Program-made: the position numbers and the translations under genes
Part shown: positions 9,498-18,763 of the stretch, piece after piece
Numbering within the stretch: position 1 is the first letter of the stretch
Layout of the letters: each line of letters begins with the position of its first letter
Source of the DNA: an uncultured Opitutales bacterium
GTDB taxonomy: Bacteria; Verrucomicrobiota; Verrucomicrobiia; Opitutales; Intestinicryptomonadaceae
Reading direction: 5' to 3'
DNA: 64,000 nucleotides
Assembly: GCA_900545715.1 (NCBI GenBank)
Contig: URAJ01000004.1
Location: 1 to 64,000, forward strand
Notes under the pieces: generated by a model
What the model was told of the DNA's origin: nothing
Databases searched by the model: none
Seen by the model: the letters and a program-made list of their open reading frames with translations, nothing else

Positions 9498-10595
9498 TTG
9501 CTTTTGGCGCCGGCAGTGTTGCAAGCGGCGCTCCCATCCACTCCTTTAAACGATGAATTTACTACGTCATCCAACGAAACTGTTCCCGCAAGCTGGTGGT
9601 GGAAATTAGATATAGGAGCGACCGGCACGTGGAATATAGTTGGAGATCTCGCGCAAGTCAATTGGGGGTACAGCGGCGGACAAAGTAAGATTCTCACAGG
9701 CAGCGGAACAATAAATATAGGGTCAGAAACCGAGTCAGGGTCTTTGTATATAATGGGCTCAAACCCTCCATCTGTCGATAATTGGGTATCGATTGTTAGC
9801 TTTAACGGAACTGTGAATGTAGGTAAAATGGGGTCGTTTACTTTTGGAGGGTCGTATGTATCCCGGTGGGGAAAAGTATCGCATATTGACAACTTAAATA
9901 TTAACGGCGGGTTAGTTTCGGTTATGGCTGATAGCGGCAATACCTCGTATTTTTGCGTAAAAAATCTCGATATCCGCGACGGCGGCCTGTTGGAATCGGC
10001 ATTGTCTTTGCAAAGCTCCAATGGCGGAGTTTGGAATTTGTATACTGACGGTGTAAAGTCAAATCTCTTGAGGGTTGGAAGCGGAAATACCACTCTCAAC
10101 CTCTACGGCCAAGATGTATTGCGCAATTTACCCTGCATTTCCTTCGACGAAAATACGGGAAGCGTACTCAGAATGAATGTTTCTGCCGACAATTCATTCT
10201 CAACGTTCGAGTTTAATTCAAAAGGGGTAATAGAGCTCGCAATAGCCGAAGGCGCCTCGCTTAAAATAGAAAAGCTTACAACAAAAAATGGAGTAAAATC
10301 AATAAGCAATGCGGAGATCGTATTTTACGACTATAACGCCGACGCATTTTTATTGGAGGATTCCACTCTCACCGCAGAAGACGACAGACTTTATATCCCG
10401 TCAGTGGATAGTTATATAAAACTTACCGCCTACGACGAAGCCGGAAATCTGTTGGTGGGTGATTGGGTTTACGATTGGAGCGAGGAATTGGGCGTTGGGA
10501 AACTTGTCCTAAATGCCGTTCCGGAACCTGAGGCGGCGGCGGTGCTGTTAGGCGTATTGGCGTTGGCGCTTGCCGCGCGGCGTAAAAAAAAGTAA
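9498..10595 (+). CDS. PEP-CTERM sorting-domain protein with a damaged N-terminus
   Basis: A Gly/Asn/Ser-rich beta-strand protein ending in VPEPEAAAVLLGVLALALAA and RRKKK, the PEP motif, membrane helix and basic tail recognised by exosortase-type sorting in Gram-negative bacteria. The open frame begins after a TAA at 9462-9464. Upstream and in the same frame are ATG codons at 9447 and 9450 (M-M-K-I-Y-stop), while the stretch after the stop (FFKLITAIAALLLAPAVLQA) is clearly a signal peptide. A usable start inside the open part would be the TTG at 9498, which leaves only a short hydrophobic core. A 3-base difference (an extra AT and one extra T in the T-run 9466-9473) would rebuild a normal start. 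No exosortase gene is in the window. Confidence 0.8.
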   Translation: MLLAPAVLQAALPSTPLNDEFTTSSNETVPASWWWKLDIGATGTWNIVGDLAQVNWGYSGGQSKILTGSGTINIGSETESGSLYIMGSNPPSVDNWVSIVSFNGTVNVGKMGSFTFGGSYVSRWGKVSHIDNLNINGGLVSVMADSGNTSYFCVKNLDIRDGGLLESALSLQSSNGGVWNLYTDGVKSNLLRVGSGNTTLNLYGQDVLRNLPCISFDENTGSVLRMNVSADNSFSTFEFNSKGVIELAIAEGASLKIEKLTTKNGVKSISNAEIVFYDYNADAFLLEDSTLTAEDDRLYIPSVDSYIKLTAYDEAGNLLVGDWVYDWSEELGVGKLVLNAVPEPEAAAVLLGVLALALAARRKKK

Positions 10596-11006
10596 TTTTT
10601 TGTATTAGGAAAATCGTGTACTTGTAAAAAGCTCCATTTGAGTGGAGCTTTTTTATTTTTTTAACAATGGCAGAGCCCGCGGGCGTTTTTATGCAAAAAT
10701 ACCGAAATATATGAAAAGCTTTACTGATTTTCATTGCTTGTATTTTCAAAAGTAGCGATTTTTTAATGTATGATAGGCTTAGGCTATCAGATATGTTTTA
10801 TGCTTATTAAGTTTATGATATTAAATGTAGTTAAGATTTTTAATTGGGTACGGTTAAAATTCAAAGTGTCGGCAGGTGTTAAATTTAATCTTTTTGTGGC
10901 TTTTAATAATGTGGTGATATTTTCTCAATGCGGCTATATATTTTTGAGTTTTTTGAAATTTTATGTTGAATGCGGCTTGCTGCGGCGTAAAAATGACTTT
11001 CCATAA
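10596..11006. other. Intergenic before trpS
   Basis: Apart from the terminator at 10627-10660 I see nothing firm. A 78-codon AT-rich open frame ending exactly at the trpS start codon has no recognisable content and is probably chance. Confidence 0.5.
10627..10660 (+). terminator. Intrinsic terminator of the PEP-CTERM gene
   Basis: AAAAGCTCCA-TTTGAG-TGGAGCTTTT forms a 10 bp stem followed by a T-rich tract, about 30 bases after the stop codon. Confidence 0.85.
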
Positions 11007-12023
11007 ATGAACGAGGAACCTCAAAATAAAAAAGTGGTGCTTACGGCCGCGCAACCTACCGGAAGGTTGCACTTGGGCAATTATCTCGGAGCCGTAAAAA
11101 ACTGGGTCGAAATGACCGAAGAATACGAATGCTACTTTGGTATAGCCGATATGCATGCGATGACTATCCCGTACGTCCCCGCGGATTTGCGCAAGAATGT
11201 CGTGGACTGCGCCGCCCAATATATGGCGTGCGGGCTCGATCCGCAAAAATGCAGCCTATTTTTGCAAAGCGGCGTTTACGGGCATGCGGATCTGGCGTGG
11301 ATACTGGGCTGCATATGCCCGATTGGCGCGCTCGAACGCATGACCCAATACAAAGACAAAGCCCGCAAACACCAAGACGCATTAAATACGGGGCTGCTTT
11401 TCTACCCTGTGCTTATGGCAAGCGATATTCTCATATACAATGCCGACCTCGTCCCAGTTGGCGAAGACCAAAAACAGCACATAGAGCTCACCCGCGACCT
11501 CGCCCAGAAGTTTAACAATACATTTTCCGAAACATTCACTTTGCCGGAACCATTTATCCCGAAGGCGGGAGCCCGCGTAATGTCGCTGCAATCGCCCGAC
11601 TCTAAAATGTCGAAGTCCGACCCGAACCAGAACGGAACTTTGTATATAACCGACTCTCCCGACGTATTGCGCAAAAAGATAATGTCGGCAGTCACAGATT
11701 CCGAAAGCAGCGTGCGCTATTCCAAAGAAAAACCGGGGATATCGAACCTTATGCAGATTATGGGCGCAATGCTCGGGCGCACTGTGGAATCGATAGAGGC
11801 CGAATTCGCCGGGAAAGGCTACGGAGACTTCAAAAAAGCGGTTGCCGACGCCGTAATCGCCGGATTGGAGCCCGTGCGCAATCGCTACGCCGAAATATGC
11901 GCCGATAAGTCGTATGTGGAGGATGTTCTTAGAGCCGGCACAGAATGCGCCCAAAGAAGGGTGAACCGCACTATGTCGAAAGTCCGCAGGAAAGTCGGGT
12001 ACTTGGATTTGCGCAAAAAATAA
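11007..12023 (+). CDS. trpS: Tryptophanyl-tRNA synthetase
   Basis: Class I aminoacyl-tRNA synthetase that charges tRNA-Trp. The HIGH-type signature appears as TGRLHLGNY (18-26) and the second signature as KMSKS (200-204, within SPDSKMSKSDPN). The 338-residue length and the C-terminal helical anticodon-binding region fit bacterial TrpRS. It heads a three-gene run: the next start codon is 10 bases downstream, and hisF follows that gene by 2 bases. Confidence 0.97.
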   Translation: MNEEPQNKKVVLTAAQPTGRLHLGNYLGAVKNWVEMTEEYECYFGIADMHAMTIPYVPADLRKNVVDCAAQYMACGLDPQKCSLFLQSGVYGHADLAWILGCICPIGALERMTQYKDKARKHQDALNTGLLFYPVLMASDILIYNADLVPVGEDQKQHIELTRDLAQKFNNTFSETFTLPEPFIPKAGARVMSLQSPDSKMSKSDPNQNGTLYITDSPDVLRKKIMSAVTDSESSVRYSKEKPGISNLMQIMGAMLGRTVESIEAEFAGKGYGDFKKAVADAVIAGLEPVRNRYAEICADKSYVEDVLRAGTECAQRRVNRTMSKVRRKVGYLDLRKK

Positions 12024-12033
12024 AGGATAGTAT

Positions 12034-13860
12034 ATGAAAAATTCGCCGAACAAAATCCCCGTCTGGCCTGTATATGCGGCGGACGTCCTTATGTTTGCGG
12101 CGGTATTTGCCGTCGCGCTTCCAAACATGTACACGGGGGAGCCACTGTCGGCGACATCCGTATTTTTTTGCAGCCTGATGGTCCTCGGCGGACTGCTCCT
12201 TTGCCTGGCCCCATACTACGCCGGCTTAAAGGGCGCCGAGCGCGAGGAAAAGGCCGCTGCAGACGCGAAAATCCGCGACGACCTCACGATAATATTCGAC
12301 GAACTCGCCGCCCTTCGCATGATGATTGCAGACATTGAGGAGCGGATTGAAACATATCCCGAGCGCATAGCTTCTCTTGAATCGGCGGCGTCAAAACCCG
12401 CGGAGTGGGCTTCGCGCGCGGAAGTCGCAAAACTTGCAACGGATATAAGGGACGCCGTAAAGGAGAAGCTCGCGCAAGTGTCGGAGTCGCTCGACTCAAT
12501 CGCCGGGCAAACGGAGGCTTGCAGGGTCTCGCAAAAAGAGTCGGACAAGATTGTGGCTGAACTTTGCTCGGATATTACAATATTAAAGGATTTGCTCCCG
12601 GCTTCCTCCGAATCGCTTTCGGACGAAGTTTACGGATTGAAACAGCGGATTGAGTCGCTCGAAGACGGCCTTGCTTCGTATTCGTCAAATATCGACGAGC
12701 ACGACGAGCCCGCCGATTCAGAGGACGACGACATTTTTGACGGAGAGGAATTTTCCCCCTCCCAGAATCGCCCCGAGGGAATGCTCGGAAGGGCTCTTGC
12801 TTCCGCGGAAAATTCTAAAATATCAGTGGAGAAATTTTTCCCAAAGCCGAAAGATGCCTCTTTGCCGGACGGAGGCGAATTGGCGAGCGGACCGCGTGAA
12901 GATGAATCCGAAGCTGCGGATTTAACAAATGTGGCGGACGCAGGGGCGGATGTGCGGCAGACGGAAGGCGGCGCTTCGGAAAAACTGGAATCTGAGGATA
13001 CGCCTACGGTGGAATCCGTAAAGTCTGAGTTTGAGAGAATCGCGTCGGAAATAGTTTCGGCGGATATGGCGGGCGGAGATGATATAGGAGCTTCCGAAAT
13101 ATCTGCAAACGTGGGGCATGAGGACGGAACTGCGCCGACTGCTGAAAAGCCCGTTGAAGCTGAGAGCGCGCATCAAGCCGCGGCGGTGGAACAGCCCAAC
13201 GCGGCGGTTGACCCGCAAAGCGCATTGGTGAAGCAACCCAGCGCGGCGGTGGAGCAACCCAACGCGGGAGTGGAGCAACCCAACGCGTTGGTTGAGCAGC
13301 TTAGTGCGGGAGTTGAGCAGCCCAGCGCAGCAGTTAATCAGTCCGGCGCGGCAGTAGAAAATTCAAATTCCGAGGTTGCTTCCAACAGTTTGGCTGAAGA
13401 CGGGCAGACCGGTTCTTCAGGCGCGGTTTCTTCAGATAGCGCGCCCGCCTTAAAGGAGAATGAAAAGGGCGCGGATTTTTTTGAATCTTCGGATTCGCTT
13501 TTGGGCTTGGGCGAATCCGATAATAAAAAGCCGGACTTCCCCACGCTATTTGCGCTTCCGGAGTCTTCGGGAAAGGCCCGCAAAACATCTAAGGCCGATA
13601 CTTGCGTAATAGTAAATTCGCTAATCGGCATAGGCAATAAGCCGTATCTGCGCGGCGCTGGCGGCGGGTTATCCGCCGACAAAGGGGTCCCGATGGAATA
13701 TCTCGAAATAGGAAAGTGGAGATATGTTTTCCCTCCCGACTCGCAATTTCCGATAGAATTTTCGGTGTACAAAAATGACGAGACTCGCAGCGACGGCGGA
13801 GAAGTTTTTAAAATCCTTCCGAACGAAAAACTCGAACTCAATCTGAGATTTACAATTTAG
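12034..13860 (+). CDS. Membrane-anchored coiled-coil protein with heptapeptide repeats and a conserved C-terminal domain
   Basis: A 608-residue protein of unknown function. Two membrane helices lie at about 10-33 and 37-60 ([13 protein letters not shown] and [20 protein letters not shown]). They are followed by a long predicted coiled coil (about 65-210, heptads rich in Ala, Glu, Lys, Leu), an acidic low-complexity linker, eight tandem 7-residue units of the VEQPNAA type (385-440), more disordered sequence, and a compact C-terminal domain (about 510-608) containing [11 protein letters not shown] and [15 protein letters not shown] recall this type of C-terminal domain from Opitutae hypothetical proteins, but cannot check. 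The order suggests a membrane anchor, a spacer and a terminal beta domain in the cytoplasm or periplasm. It sits in the trpS-hisF operon. Confidence 0.85.
   Translation: MKNSPNKIPVWPVYAADVLMFAAVFAVALPNMYTGEPLSATSVFFCSLMVLGGLLLCLAPYYAGLKGAEREEKAAADAKIRDDLTIIFDELAALRMMIADIEERIETYPERIASLESAASKPAEWASRAEVAKLATDIRDAVKEKLAQVSESLDSIAGQTEACRVSQKESDKIVAELCSDITILKDLLPASSESLSDEVYGLKQRIESLEDGLASYSSNIDEHDEPADSEDDDIFDGEEFSPSQNRPEGMLGRALASAENSKISVEKFFPKPKDASLPDGGELASGPREDESEAADLTNVADAGADVRQTEGGASEKLESEDTPTVESVKSEFERIASEIVSADMAGGDDIGASEISANVGHEDGTAPTAEKPVEAESAHQAAAVEQPNAAVDPQSALVKQPSAAVEQPNAGVEQPNALVEQLSAGVEQPSAAVNQSGAAVENSNSEVASNSLAEDGQTGSSGAVSSDSAPALKENEKGADFFESSDSLLGLGESDNKKPDFPTLFALPESSGKARKTSKADTCVIVNSLIGIGNKPYLRGAGGGLSADKGVPMEYLEIGKWRYVFPPDSQFPIEFSVYKNDETRSDGGEVFKILPNEKLELNLRFTI
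13186..13353 (+). repeat. 21 bp tandem repeats encoding V-[EDKN]-Q-P-x-A-x heptapeptides
   Basis: Eight consecutive in-frame 21-base units encode [49 protein letters not shown] and VNQSGAA. The nucleotide units are similar but not identical, so the array has expanded and drifted inside the disordered linker of the host gene. Confidence 0.9.
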
Positions 13861-13862
13861 AA

Positions 13863-14627
13863 ATGTTAAGCGTAAGAATAATACCGTGCCTCGACGTGCG
13901 CGACGGTCGGGTCGTAAAGGGCGTAAACTTCGTGAACCTTGTTGACGCGGGAGACCCCGTGGAGCAGGCAAAAGCGTATGAAAACCAGGGCGCCGACGAA
14001 CTGGTGTTTCTGGATATAACGGCTTCGAGCGACAACCGCGCGATTATGCGCGACGTCGTGGAGCGCACCGCCGGCGAATGCTTTATGCCCCTTACGGTAG
14101 GCGGAGGGCTCAGGACGCTTGAAGACATTAGGCTCATGTTGAACGCGGGCGCTGACAAGGTTTCTCTGAACACTTCCGCAATAACGAATCCGAACCTCGT
14201 ATCGGAGGCTTCCGCGAAATTTGGGAATCAGTGCATAGTAGTTGCAATAGACGCGAAGCGCGAAGGCGAGGGAAGGTGGAATGTCTATACGCACGGCGGA
14301 AGAAATAGAACCGAGCTCGACGCCGTTGAATGGGCGAAAGAAGTGGAGCGCAGGGGAGCGGGCGAGATACTTTTGACTTCAATGGATTGCGACGGCACGA
14401 AAGACGGCTACGACATTGCCCTGACGAGGGCCGTGAGCGACGCCGTAAAAATTCCCGTAATTGCATCGGGCGGCGCTGGAAATTTAAAGCATTTGGTTGA
14501 CGCCGTTAAACTCGGCGGAGCGAGCGCGGTTTTGGCCGCTTCCATTTTCCACTTTGGAACATATACCATAGAGCAGGCAAAGCGCGAAATGCGCGCGGCC
14601 GGGCTGCCTGTGCGCTTGCAGGACTAA
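13863..14627 (+). CDS. hisF: Imidazole glycerol phosphate synthase, cyclase subunit
   Basis: HisF takes ammonia from the HisH glutaminase and closes the imidazole ring of histidine, releasing AICAR. The 254-residue (beta/alpha)8 protein has both catalytic aspartates: D11 in IPCLDVRDG and D130 in VVAIDAKR. The phosphate-binding loops TVGGGLRT (about 78-85) and VIASGGAGN are present. The gene begins 2 bases after the preceding stop codon. No other his gene is visible, so the pathway genes are dispersed in this genome. Confidence 0.97.
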   Translation: MLSVRIIPCLDVRDGRVVKGVNFVNLVDAGDPVEQAKAYENQGADELVFLDITASSDNRAIMRDVVERTAGECFMPLTVGGGLRTLEDIRLMLNAGADKVSLNTSAITNPNLVSEASAKFGNQCIVVAIDAKREGEGRWNVYTHGGRNRTELDAVEWAKEVERRGAGEILLTSMDCDGTKDGYDIALTRAVSDAVKIPVIASGGAGNLKHLVDAVKLGGASAVLAASIFHFGTYTIEQAKREMRAAGLPVRLQD

Positions 14628-14669
14628 TGAAAAAATTGCCAAGCCCCAAACCGCGCCCTTACTTGGTGC

Positions 14670-14763
14670 AAGATTTGCGCCTTTTAAGCAAATAATCGGA
14701 AGTCGAAAAAATATCACATCAGGGAATCTATTTGACGAAGATTTGCGTTTTTTAAGCAAATAA
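14670..14763 (+). repeat. Two copies of a 26 bp hairpin-bearing direct repeat
   Basis: AAGATTTGCGCCTTTTAAGC continued by AAATAA (14670-14695) recurs at 14738-14763 with 24 of 26 bases identical. Each copy contains the inverted arms ATTTGC and GCAAAT and could fold into a small hairpin at the 3' end of the hisF transcript. Confidence 0.6.
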
Positions 14764-14789
14764 GAAGGTTATCAGCAGCCGGCGTTTTT

Positions 14790-14916
14790 TTATTGAGCCA
14801 GATTAAAATATGCGTACCCGCAGGCAAATCCTACAAGTTTGGCTTCGCTGTCTGAGGAGTAAATATTATAGTTTTTTTAGCCGAAATATTTGCAGTACAA
14901 ATTGGGCAGCATTCCA
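14790..14916 (-). pseudogene. Possible frameshifted small Cys-rich ORF
   Basis: From ATG 14916-14914 the frame reads MECCPICTANISAKKTIIF. Shifting by one base near there continues as YSSDSEAKLVGFACGYAYFN-LAQ to a stop at 14792-14790. Each half has gene-like composition, and together they would make a protein of about 42 residues with a C-x2-C pair at its N-terminus. Neither half alone is convincing, so this is only a candidate relic. Confidence 0.25.
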
Positions 14917-15068
14917 TTTTATCAAGCGCGCACCCCGCGGCGGCGCGGAATAAAATTGTGATATATACGCTCTCAAAGAGATTCTATGGCGGCAGAATCG
15001 CCCTATCTTTATTTGCATACAAAATTGTAAGCAGGGCTTGGCCCCTCCGAAAGAAAATCGTCTAAATT

Positions 15069-15560
15069 TTAATGCCCGTCGGCGGTAGAGCCGACAGTGA
15101 GGTCAGCGTATTTCACCCTCGCGAACTTTTCAACCACGCTTGCCGGCGCTTTTATTTGCAATCCGATTCTCCCCGCGCTAAAAAGGATTTTCTCAAAATT
15201 TTTTGCGGAGGAATCTATCGTCGTGCGGAAAGATTTTTTCATTCCTATCGGGGAACACCCTCCATGAACGTATCCGGTTGTAGGCAAAAGCTCTTTGGAC
15301 TTTATCATAGCTACAGACTTTTCGCCCACGGCGGCGGCGGCCTTTTTAAGGTCGAGCTCCCTGTCCACGGGAATCATAAATACAAAATGTTCGCCGGATT
15401 TCCCTACGGTCACGAGCGTTTTGAACACGCAATCCGGATTTTCGCCTATTATGCCCGCCATTTCCGTGCCGCTCACGGCCTCGGTTATGCCGCAGTCGAT
15501 GACTTCGTGCGGTATTTTCTTTTGATCGAGCATTCTCAATGCGTTTGTTTTGTGCTCCAT
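15069..15560 (-). CDS. ybaK: YbaK/EbsC-family aminoacyl-tRNA deacylase
   Basis: A 163-residue editing-domain protein that would hydrolyse misacylated Cys-tRNA(Pro) or a similar mischarged tRNA. Family features are the invariant lysine in CVFKTLV (K47), the LKKAAAAVG segment and the glycine-rich motif HGGCSPIGMKK (about 98-108). The exact tRNA specificity is not readable from sequence, so the YbaK name is by family. It stands alone, convergent with hisF. Confidence 0.9.
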   Translation of the reverse strand: MEHKTNALRMLDQKKIPHEVIDCGITEAVSGTEMAGIIGENPDCVFKTLVTVGKSGEHFVFMIPVDRELDLKKAAAAVGEKSVAMIKSKELLPTTGYVHGGCSPIGMKKSFRTTIDSSAKNFEKILFSAGRIGLQIKAPASVVEKFARVKYADLTVGSTADGH

Positions 15561-15773
15561 TTTTGCTTCGTTTTAAATTTGCGGCTTAATTTTATGCGGA
15601 ATTTTTGTTTCTGTGCCGCACTGCATTAAATTGAATTTAATTGTTGAGCAATGTGCCTGAAAACTTTGAACCGCCCGGATAAAGCTCTGGCGGCTATCCC
15701 GCATAGGAAATTTTGCTCCTATTGAAGGCTACCATAAAATATTTCTTCTTTTTTGAAATATATTATTTCAGCT

Positions 15774-15800
15774 AAAAAAGAATCGTAATTCTTTTTTTGA
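15774..15800 (-). terminator. Intrinsic terminator after the SGNH esterase gene
   Basis: AAAGAAT-CGTA-ATTCTTT (15778-15795) with A- and T-runs on both sides can terminate on either strand. It lies about 15 bases after the stop of the minus-strand esterase gene. Confidence 0.65.
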
Positions 15801-15813
15801 GATAAAATAAATG

Positions 15814-16911
15814 CTATTGCCTTTTCAAAATTTTTTCTATTACCGAAGTGAACTTGTCGGCCATATTCATCATGCCAATGTCGCCCGGGTGGCAGTTGTC
15901 GGGAGAGGTTTCGCCGTGCTCGCCAAACAGCCATTCTCCGTCTATATAGTATAGCTCCTTAAAACCGCTTTCCTGGAGTTTGCGGACTATTGCGCGCTGG
16001 GCCTGACATTTCTCGGCCACGTATGGTTTGCCGCCTGTCTTTTGCCAATACCAAGCAGTTGCGCTCGTCGCCTCCTCGGCTACTACAATCGGAGTGTCGG
16101 GGCGAAGTTCCCTCAGGCGCTTCAAAAATTTTTTACACCGCTCTTCTATGAGCTTTTTGTTCATGTTTTGTGTTGCGTCTATGAAATACAATTCGGCGTC
16201 GATTGTTGCGAGCATTTCCGCCATTCCGATTTCCATTTGAGCCGACCCCGAAAATCCGAGATTGATTATCGGCTTGTTAAGCCGCCTGCCGATTAGGGAA
16301 GGGTGGGATATGCCAGAGTGAAATGCCCATGCCCCGTGCACTATGGAAGTGCCGTAAAAAACTATCGGCTTTTGCATGGAAACTATCCGCTTAAATGTCG
16401 CCCCTTTCTGTACTCCTATTTTTGCGCTCTTTATAATGTTTCTAAGCGGAAGATATACGCGGTATGTGTTTTCCTTTCCGTTCAAGTCGCTAAGCTTGTA
16501 TATTTTTTCCCCGCTTTTTATTTTTGAAATCGGAGTCGTTGCAAGCCACCTGAATTTTCCGCCGTCGGAGGCGTACAGGTCGAAGCCGCTATTGGCGAAC
16601 CAGAATTTTGCAGGGTTGTCTTCGCGGAATTCGCAGTCTATCCATATCTGGTTTGAATTTGTTTCAAACGTAACGCTAAGCCCTGTGGGCGTAAGGGAAT
16701 TATTCCAGACATTTTTTGTAACTTGGCCCTTGAATTTTAGCGGTATTCTCGCGTAGGGGAACGGGTATTCTTCGCCGCTCCAAGCTTGCCCGTCGAATCC
16801 TATGTCGGATATTTCCCGCCATTCGAGATCCGGGATTATTTCCTTGTCGACGGCGAGTGCGCCTAGAGAGCACGCCACGGTCAGCAGTATAATTTTTAGA
16901 ATTTTTTTCAT
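15814..16911 (-). CDS. Secreted SGNH/GDSL-type esterase
   Basis: A 365-residue exported hydrolase. After the signal peptide (ILKIILLTVACSLGALA) comes a beta-sandwich N-terminal domain (about 25-175), then the SGNH fold. Block I is GTSIVHG with nucleophile S189, block II is NLGFSGSA (218-224), and the catalytic dyad is D338/H341 in DNCHPGD. This two-domain arrangement matches the GDSL-type acylhydrolases that remove acyl groups from polysaccharides. The likely role is deacetylation of a polysaccharide or its fragments outside the cytoplasm; the substrate is unknown. Confidence 0.88.
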   Translation of the reverse strand: MKKILKIILLTVACSLGALAVDKEIIPDLEWREISDIGFDGQAWSGEEYPFPYARIPLKFKGQVTKNVWNNSLTPTGLSVTFETNSNQIWIDCEFREDNPAKFWFANSGFDLYASDGGKFRWLATTPISKIKSGEKIYKLSDLNGKENTYRVYLPLRNIIKSAKIGVQKGATFKRIVSMQKPIVFYGTSIVHGAWAFHSGISHPSLIGRRLNKPIINLGFSGSAQMEIGMAEMLATIDAELYFIDATQNMNKKLIEERCKKFLKRLRELRPDTPIVVAEEATSATAWYWQKTGGKPYVAEKCQAQRAIVRKLQESGFKELYYIDGEWLFGEHGETSPDNCHPGDIGMMNMADKFTSVIEKILKRQ

Positions 16912-17475
16912 TTCTATATGGGTTCGCGCAGTTGTTGCTTATAAAAGTTTCCGCTTCAAAATCCGAAAAATATTTGTAGATTTCCTCTGCCGCTGCGGCA
17001 ACATAAAACTTGCGTTGCCGCCATAAAAAATTGCGCCTTTTTTATTTATATTTATATCCGCAAACCTTAGCCTTTAGCTTACCTTTTCCCGAAAAATAGG
17101 CCGCAATTTTTCCCGTCAAAACTTGTATTTATTTTCAAAAAATCTTTTAGTCTCCCGGCGCGTTTTTTATATTTACGCGATGGGGATTGAACGGGTAGGG
17201 AGCGGCACAGATAGTGTGTATATCTTGCGCTGTATTTTCAATAAATCCTGCATACGCTAAATGCGCGTTTTTTTTGCGGGCATTTGAAACGCAATGCTTT
17301 AGCGCGCCTGCGCTTGCATATTGAGTCGAATAGATACAAAAAGTTTTTTTATAAGAATTTTTTGCCGTACACAGCAGAGCCTCAATATGCGCAATTTTTT
17401 TTTGAGGAGCTTCCGATAAAAAACGCCGTTTGGAAAATAGGGATAAATATGCGCCGTTTTGTGCGTTAATCGGAG
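16912..17475. other. Intergenic with a long inverted repeat
   Basis: No gene is recognised. An inverted repeat of GCATATTGAG and CTCAATATGC (about 17312-17396) encloses roughly 60 bases and is followed by a run of T on the plus strand, so a small structured transcript is conceivable. A 61-codon AT-rich open frame at 17284-17469 has no recognisable product. Confidence 0.4.
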
Positions 17476-18576
17476 CTATTTATCTTTTGTGGAATTTCTG
17501 ATTTTTTCCGCCTCTTTTTTTAGATATTGCGAGGCTACCCATGTCGGCGGAATGAGGGTTGTGGAATTTTGGTTGTGCGGGGACGATATGTTCAGCAGGG
17601 TTGCGAGGCGCCTTACGGACAGGTGCCCGGCTATGTGGTTGTTTTGCTCCATTCCGCTCCAGACGTTTTTGGGGATTGTGCAGTCGTTTCGGCGCTCGAG
17701 CTGAACTATCGGATAGCGCTTGCCGTTCTTTCTCCTTACATGGTTGTAGAGGAAATCGCCCGTTTTGCCAAGCATGTATATTATGACGTCCGGCTGGACG
17801 TCGTCTATGTATTTTTTTAAATTCTCAAAATATGTGGGGCTGTCGAGGTTTTCGGTAAACGGATCAATTCTCGACGATGCGGGCATATTGAATTGAGCGC
17901 GGAAAAATCCTCCGTAAAATCTGCCGTCAACCATGCCGTCTATGCGCTCGTCCACGACAAATGCGGGGCGGCGGAATCCCATTTTATATAAGTTTTCTAC
18001 TGTCGCCCTTGCCACTTCAAACTGGTTTGATGAGACGAGTTCGTACGCGGGGTTGTGAACGCTTATGCCTACCGAAACAATTTTAAAGTCGTCCCATATT
18101 TTTGAGTATGGTTCGAAAACTCCCTCCTCGGTGTGCCCCATTATTATGCAGCCGCGTATGCCGCGGGCATGGAGAATAGCGGAGAGTTTCTTGCGCGTAA
18201 GCTGGGGGTCGAGAAGCCAAAATTCGTCGATTTTAAAACCGAGCTCCGCGGCTTCTTCGTCTATGCCAAGCTTATAGTGCGGAAGGGTGGGGTGGTTTTT
18301 AAATGCGTCTTTGTCTTTATTGCCGTTTAGCAGCGCGATGACCTCCCTAAAACCTCCAATAGTAGATTTTCTCATCGACGACATCATAGTGGAGACCATT
18401 GTATTTCGCTGGTATCCGGCGGCCTTTGCAGCCGCTTTTACTTTTTTTAAAGTGGAAGCCTTGACTCTCGGCGAATCGTTGAGCGCAAGCGATACCGTTC
18501 CTTTTGACAATCCAAGCCTTTGGGCGAGTTCTCTTATGGAAACATATACGGAGGGTTTTGTTTCAAAGGTAGCCAT
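17476..18576 (-). CDS. LacI-family transcriptional regulator
   Basis: A 366-residue repressor with an N-terminal helix-turn-helix (about 12-35: VSIRELAQRLGLSKGTVSLA) and hinge helix, then a periplasmic-binding-protein-like sensor domain (from VIALLNGNKDKDAF). It is transcribed away from the PfkB-led operon across a 187-base gap, the usual arrangement for a local regulator. The likely effector is the operon's substrate or a phosphorylated intermediate. An AGAATTCT palindrome lies inside its own promoter region. Confidence 0.92.
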   Translation of the reverse strand: MATFETKPSVYVSIRELAQRLGLSKGTVSLALNDSPRVKASTLKKVKAAAKAAGYQRNTMVSTMMSSMRKSTIGGFREVIALLNGNKDKDAFKNHPTLPHYKLGIDEEAAELGFKIDEFWLLDPQLTRKKLSAILHARGIRGCIIMGHTEEGVFEPYSKIWDDFKIVSVGISVHNPAYELVSSNQFEVARATVENLYKMGFRRPAFVVDERIDGMVDGRFYGGFFRAQFNMPASSRIDPFTENLDSPTYFENLKKYIDDVQPDVIIYMLGKTGDFLYNHVRRKNGKRYPIVQLERRNDCTIPKNVWSGMEQNNHIAGHLSVRRLATLLNISSPHNQNSTTLIPPTWVASQYLKKEAEKIRNSTKDK

Positions 18577-18589
18577 TTGCGTAAAAAAT

Positions 18590-18613
18590 GATAAGAATTC
18601 TGAATAGTGTCAA
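18590..18613 (-). promoter_or_regulatory. Possible promoter and operator of the LacI-type gene
   Basis: On the minus strand TTGACA (18613-18608) makes a good -35 box, but no strong -10 sits at standard spacing. The palindrome AGAATTCT (18594-18601) falls in the spacer and could be a binding site for autoregulation. I could not find a second copy in front of the PfkB gene. Confidence 0.25.
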
Positions 18614-18763
18614 TAAAAAATATGTATAAAAATGCCCGCAGAGTGTTTGTACGAAAGGGATTAAACTGTTCAGCAATATTTTCAATCAAGATACTTGCTT
18701 TGAGGGGATTTCAGTGCTTAAATCGCCCCAGTTAATCGAGATTCACAGCTAAAAAAAATACAT

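Larger units (their letters stand above)
14628..15068. other. Intergenic with short hairpin repeats and a possible small ORF relic
   Basis: This convergent gap between hisF and the YbaK-type gene holds the duplicated hairpin element at 14670-14763 and the possible frameshifted small ORF at 14790-14916. I recognise nothing else in it. Confidence 0.5.

Noticed and set aside
10770..11006. Leader ORF ending at the trpS start codon
   Set aside because: AT-rich frame without similarity or tryptophan codons in an attenuator arrangement.
17284..17469. 61-residue ORF downstream of the LacI-type gene
   Set aside because: Composition is that of random AT-rich sequence, with no recognisable motifs.
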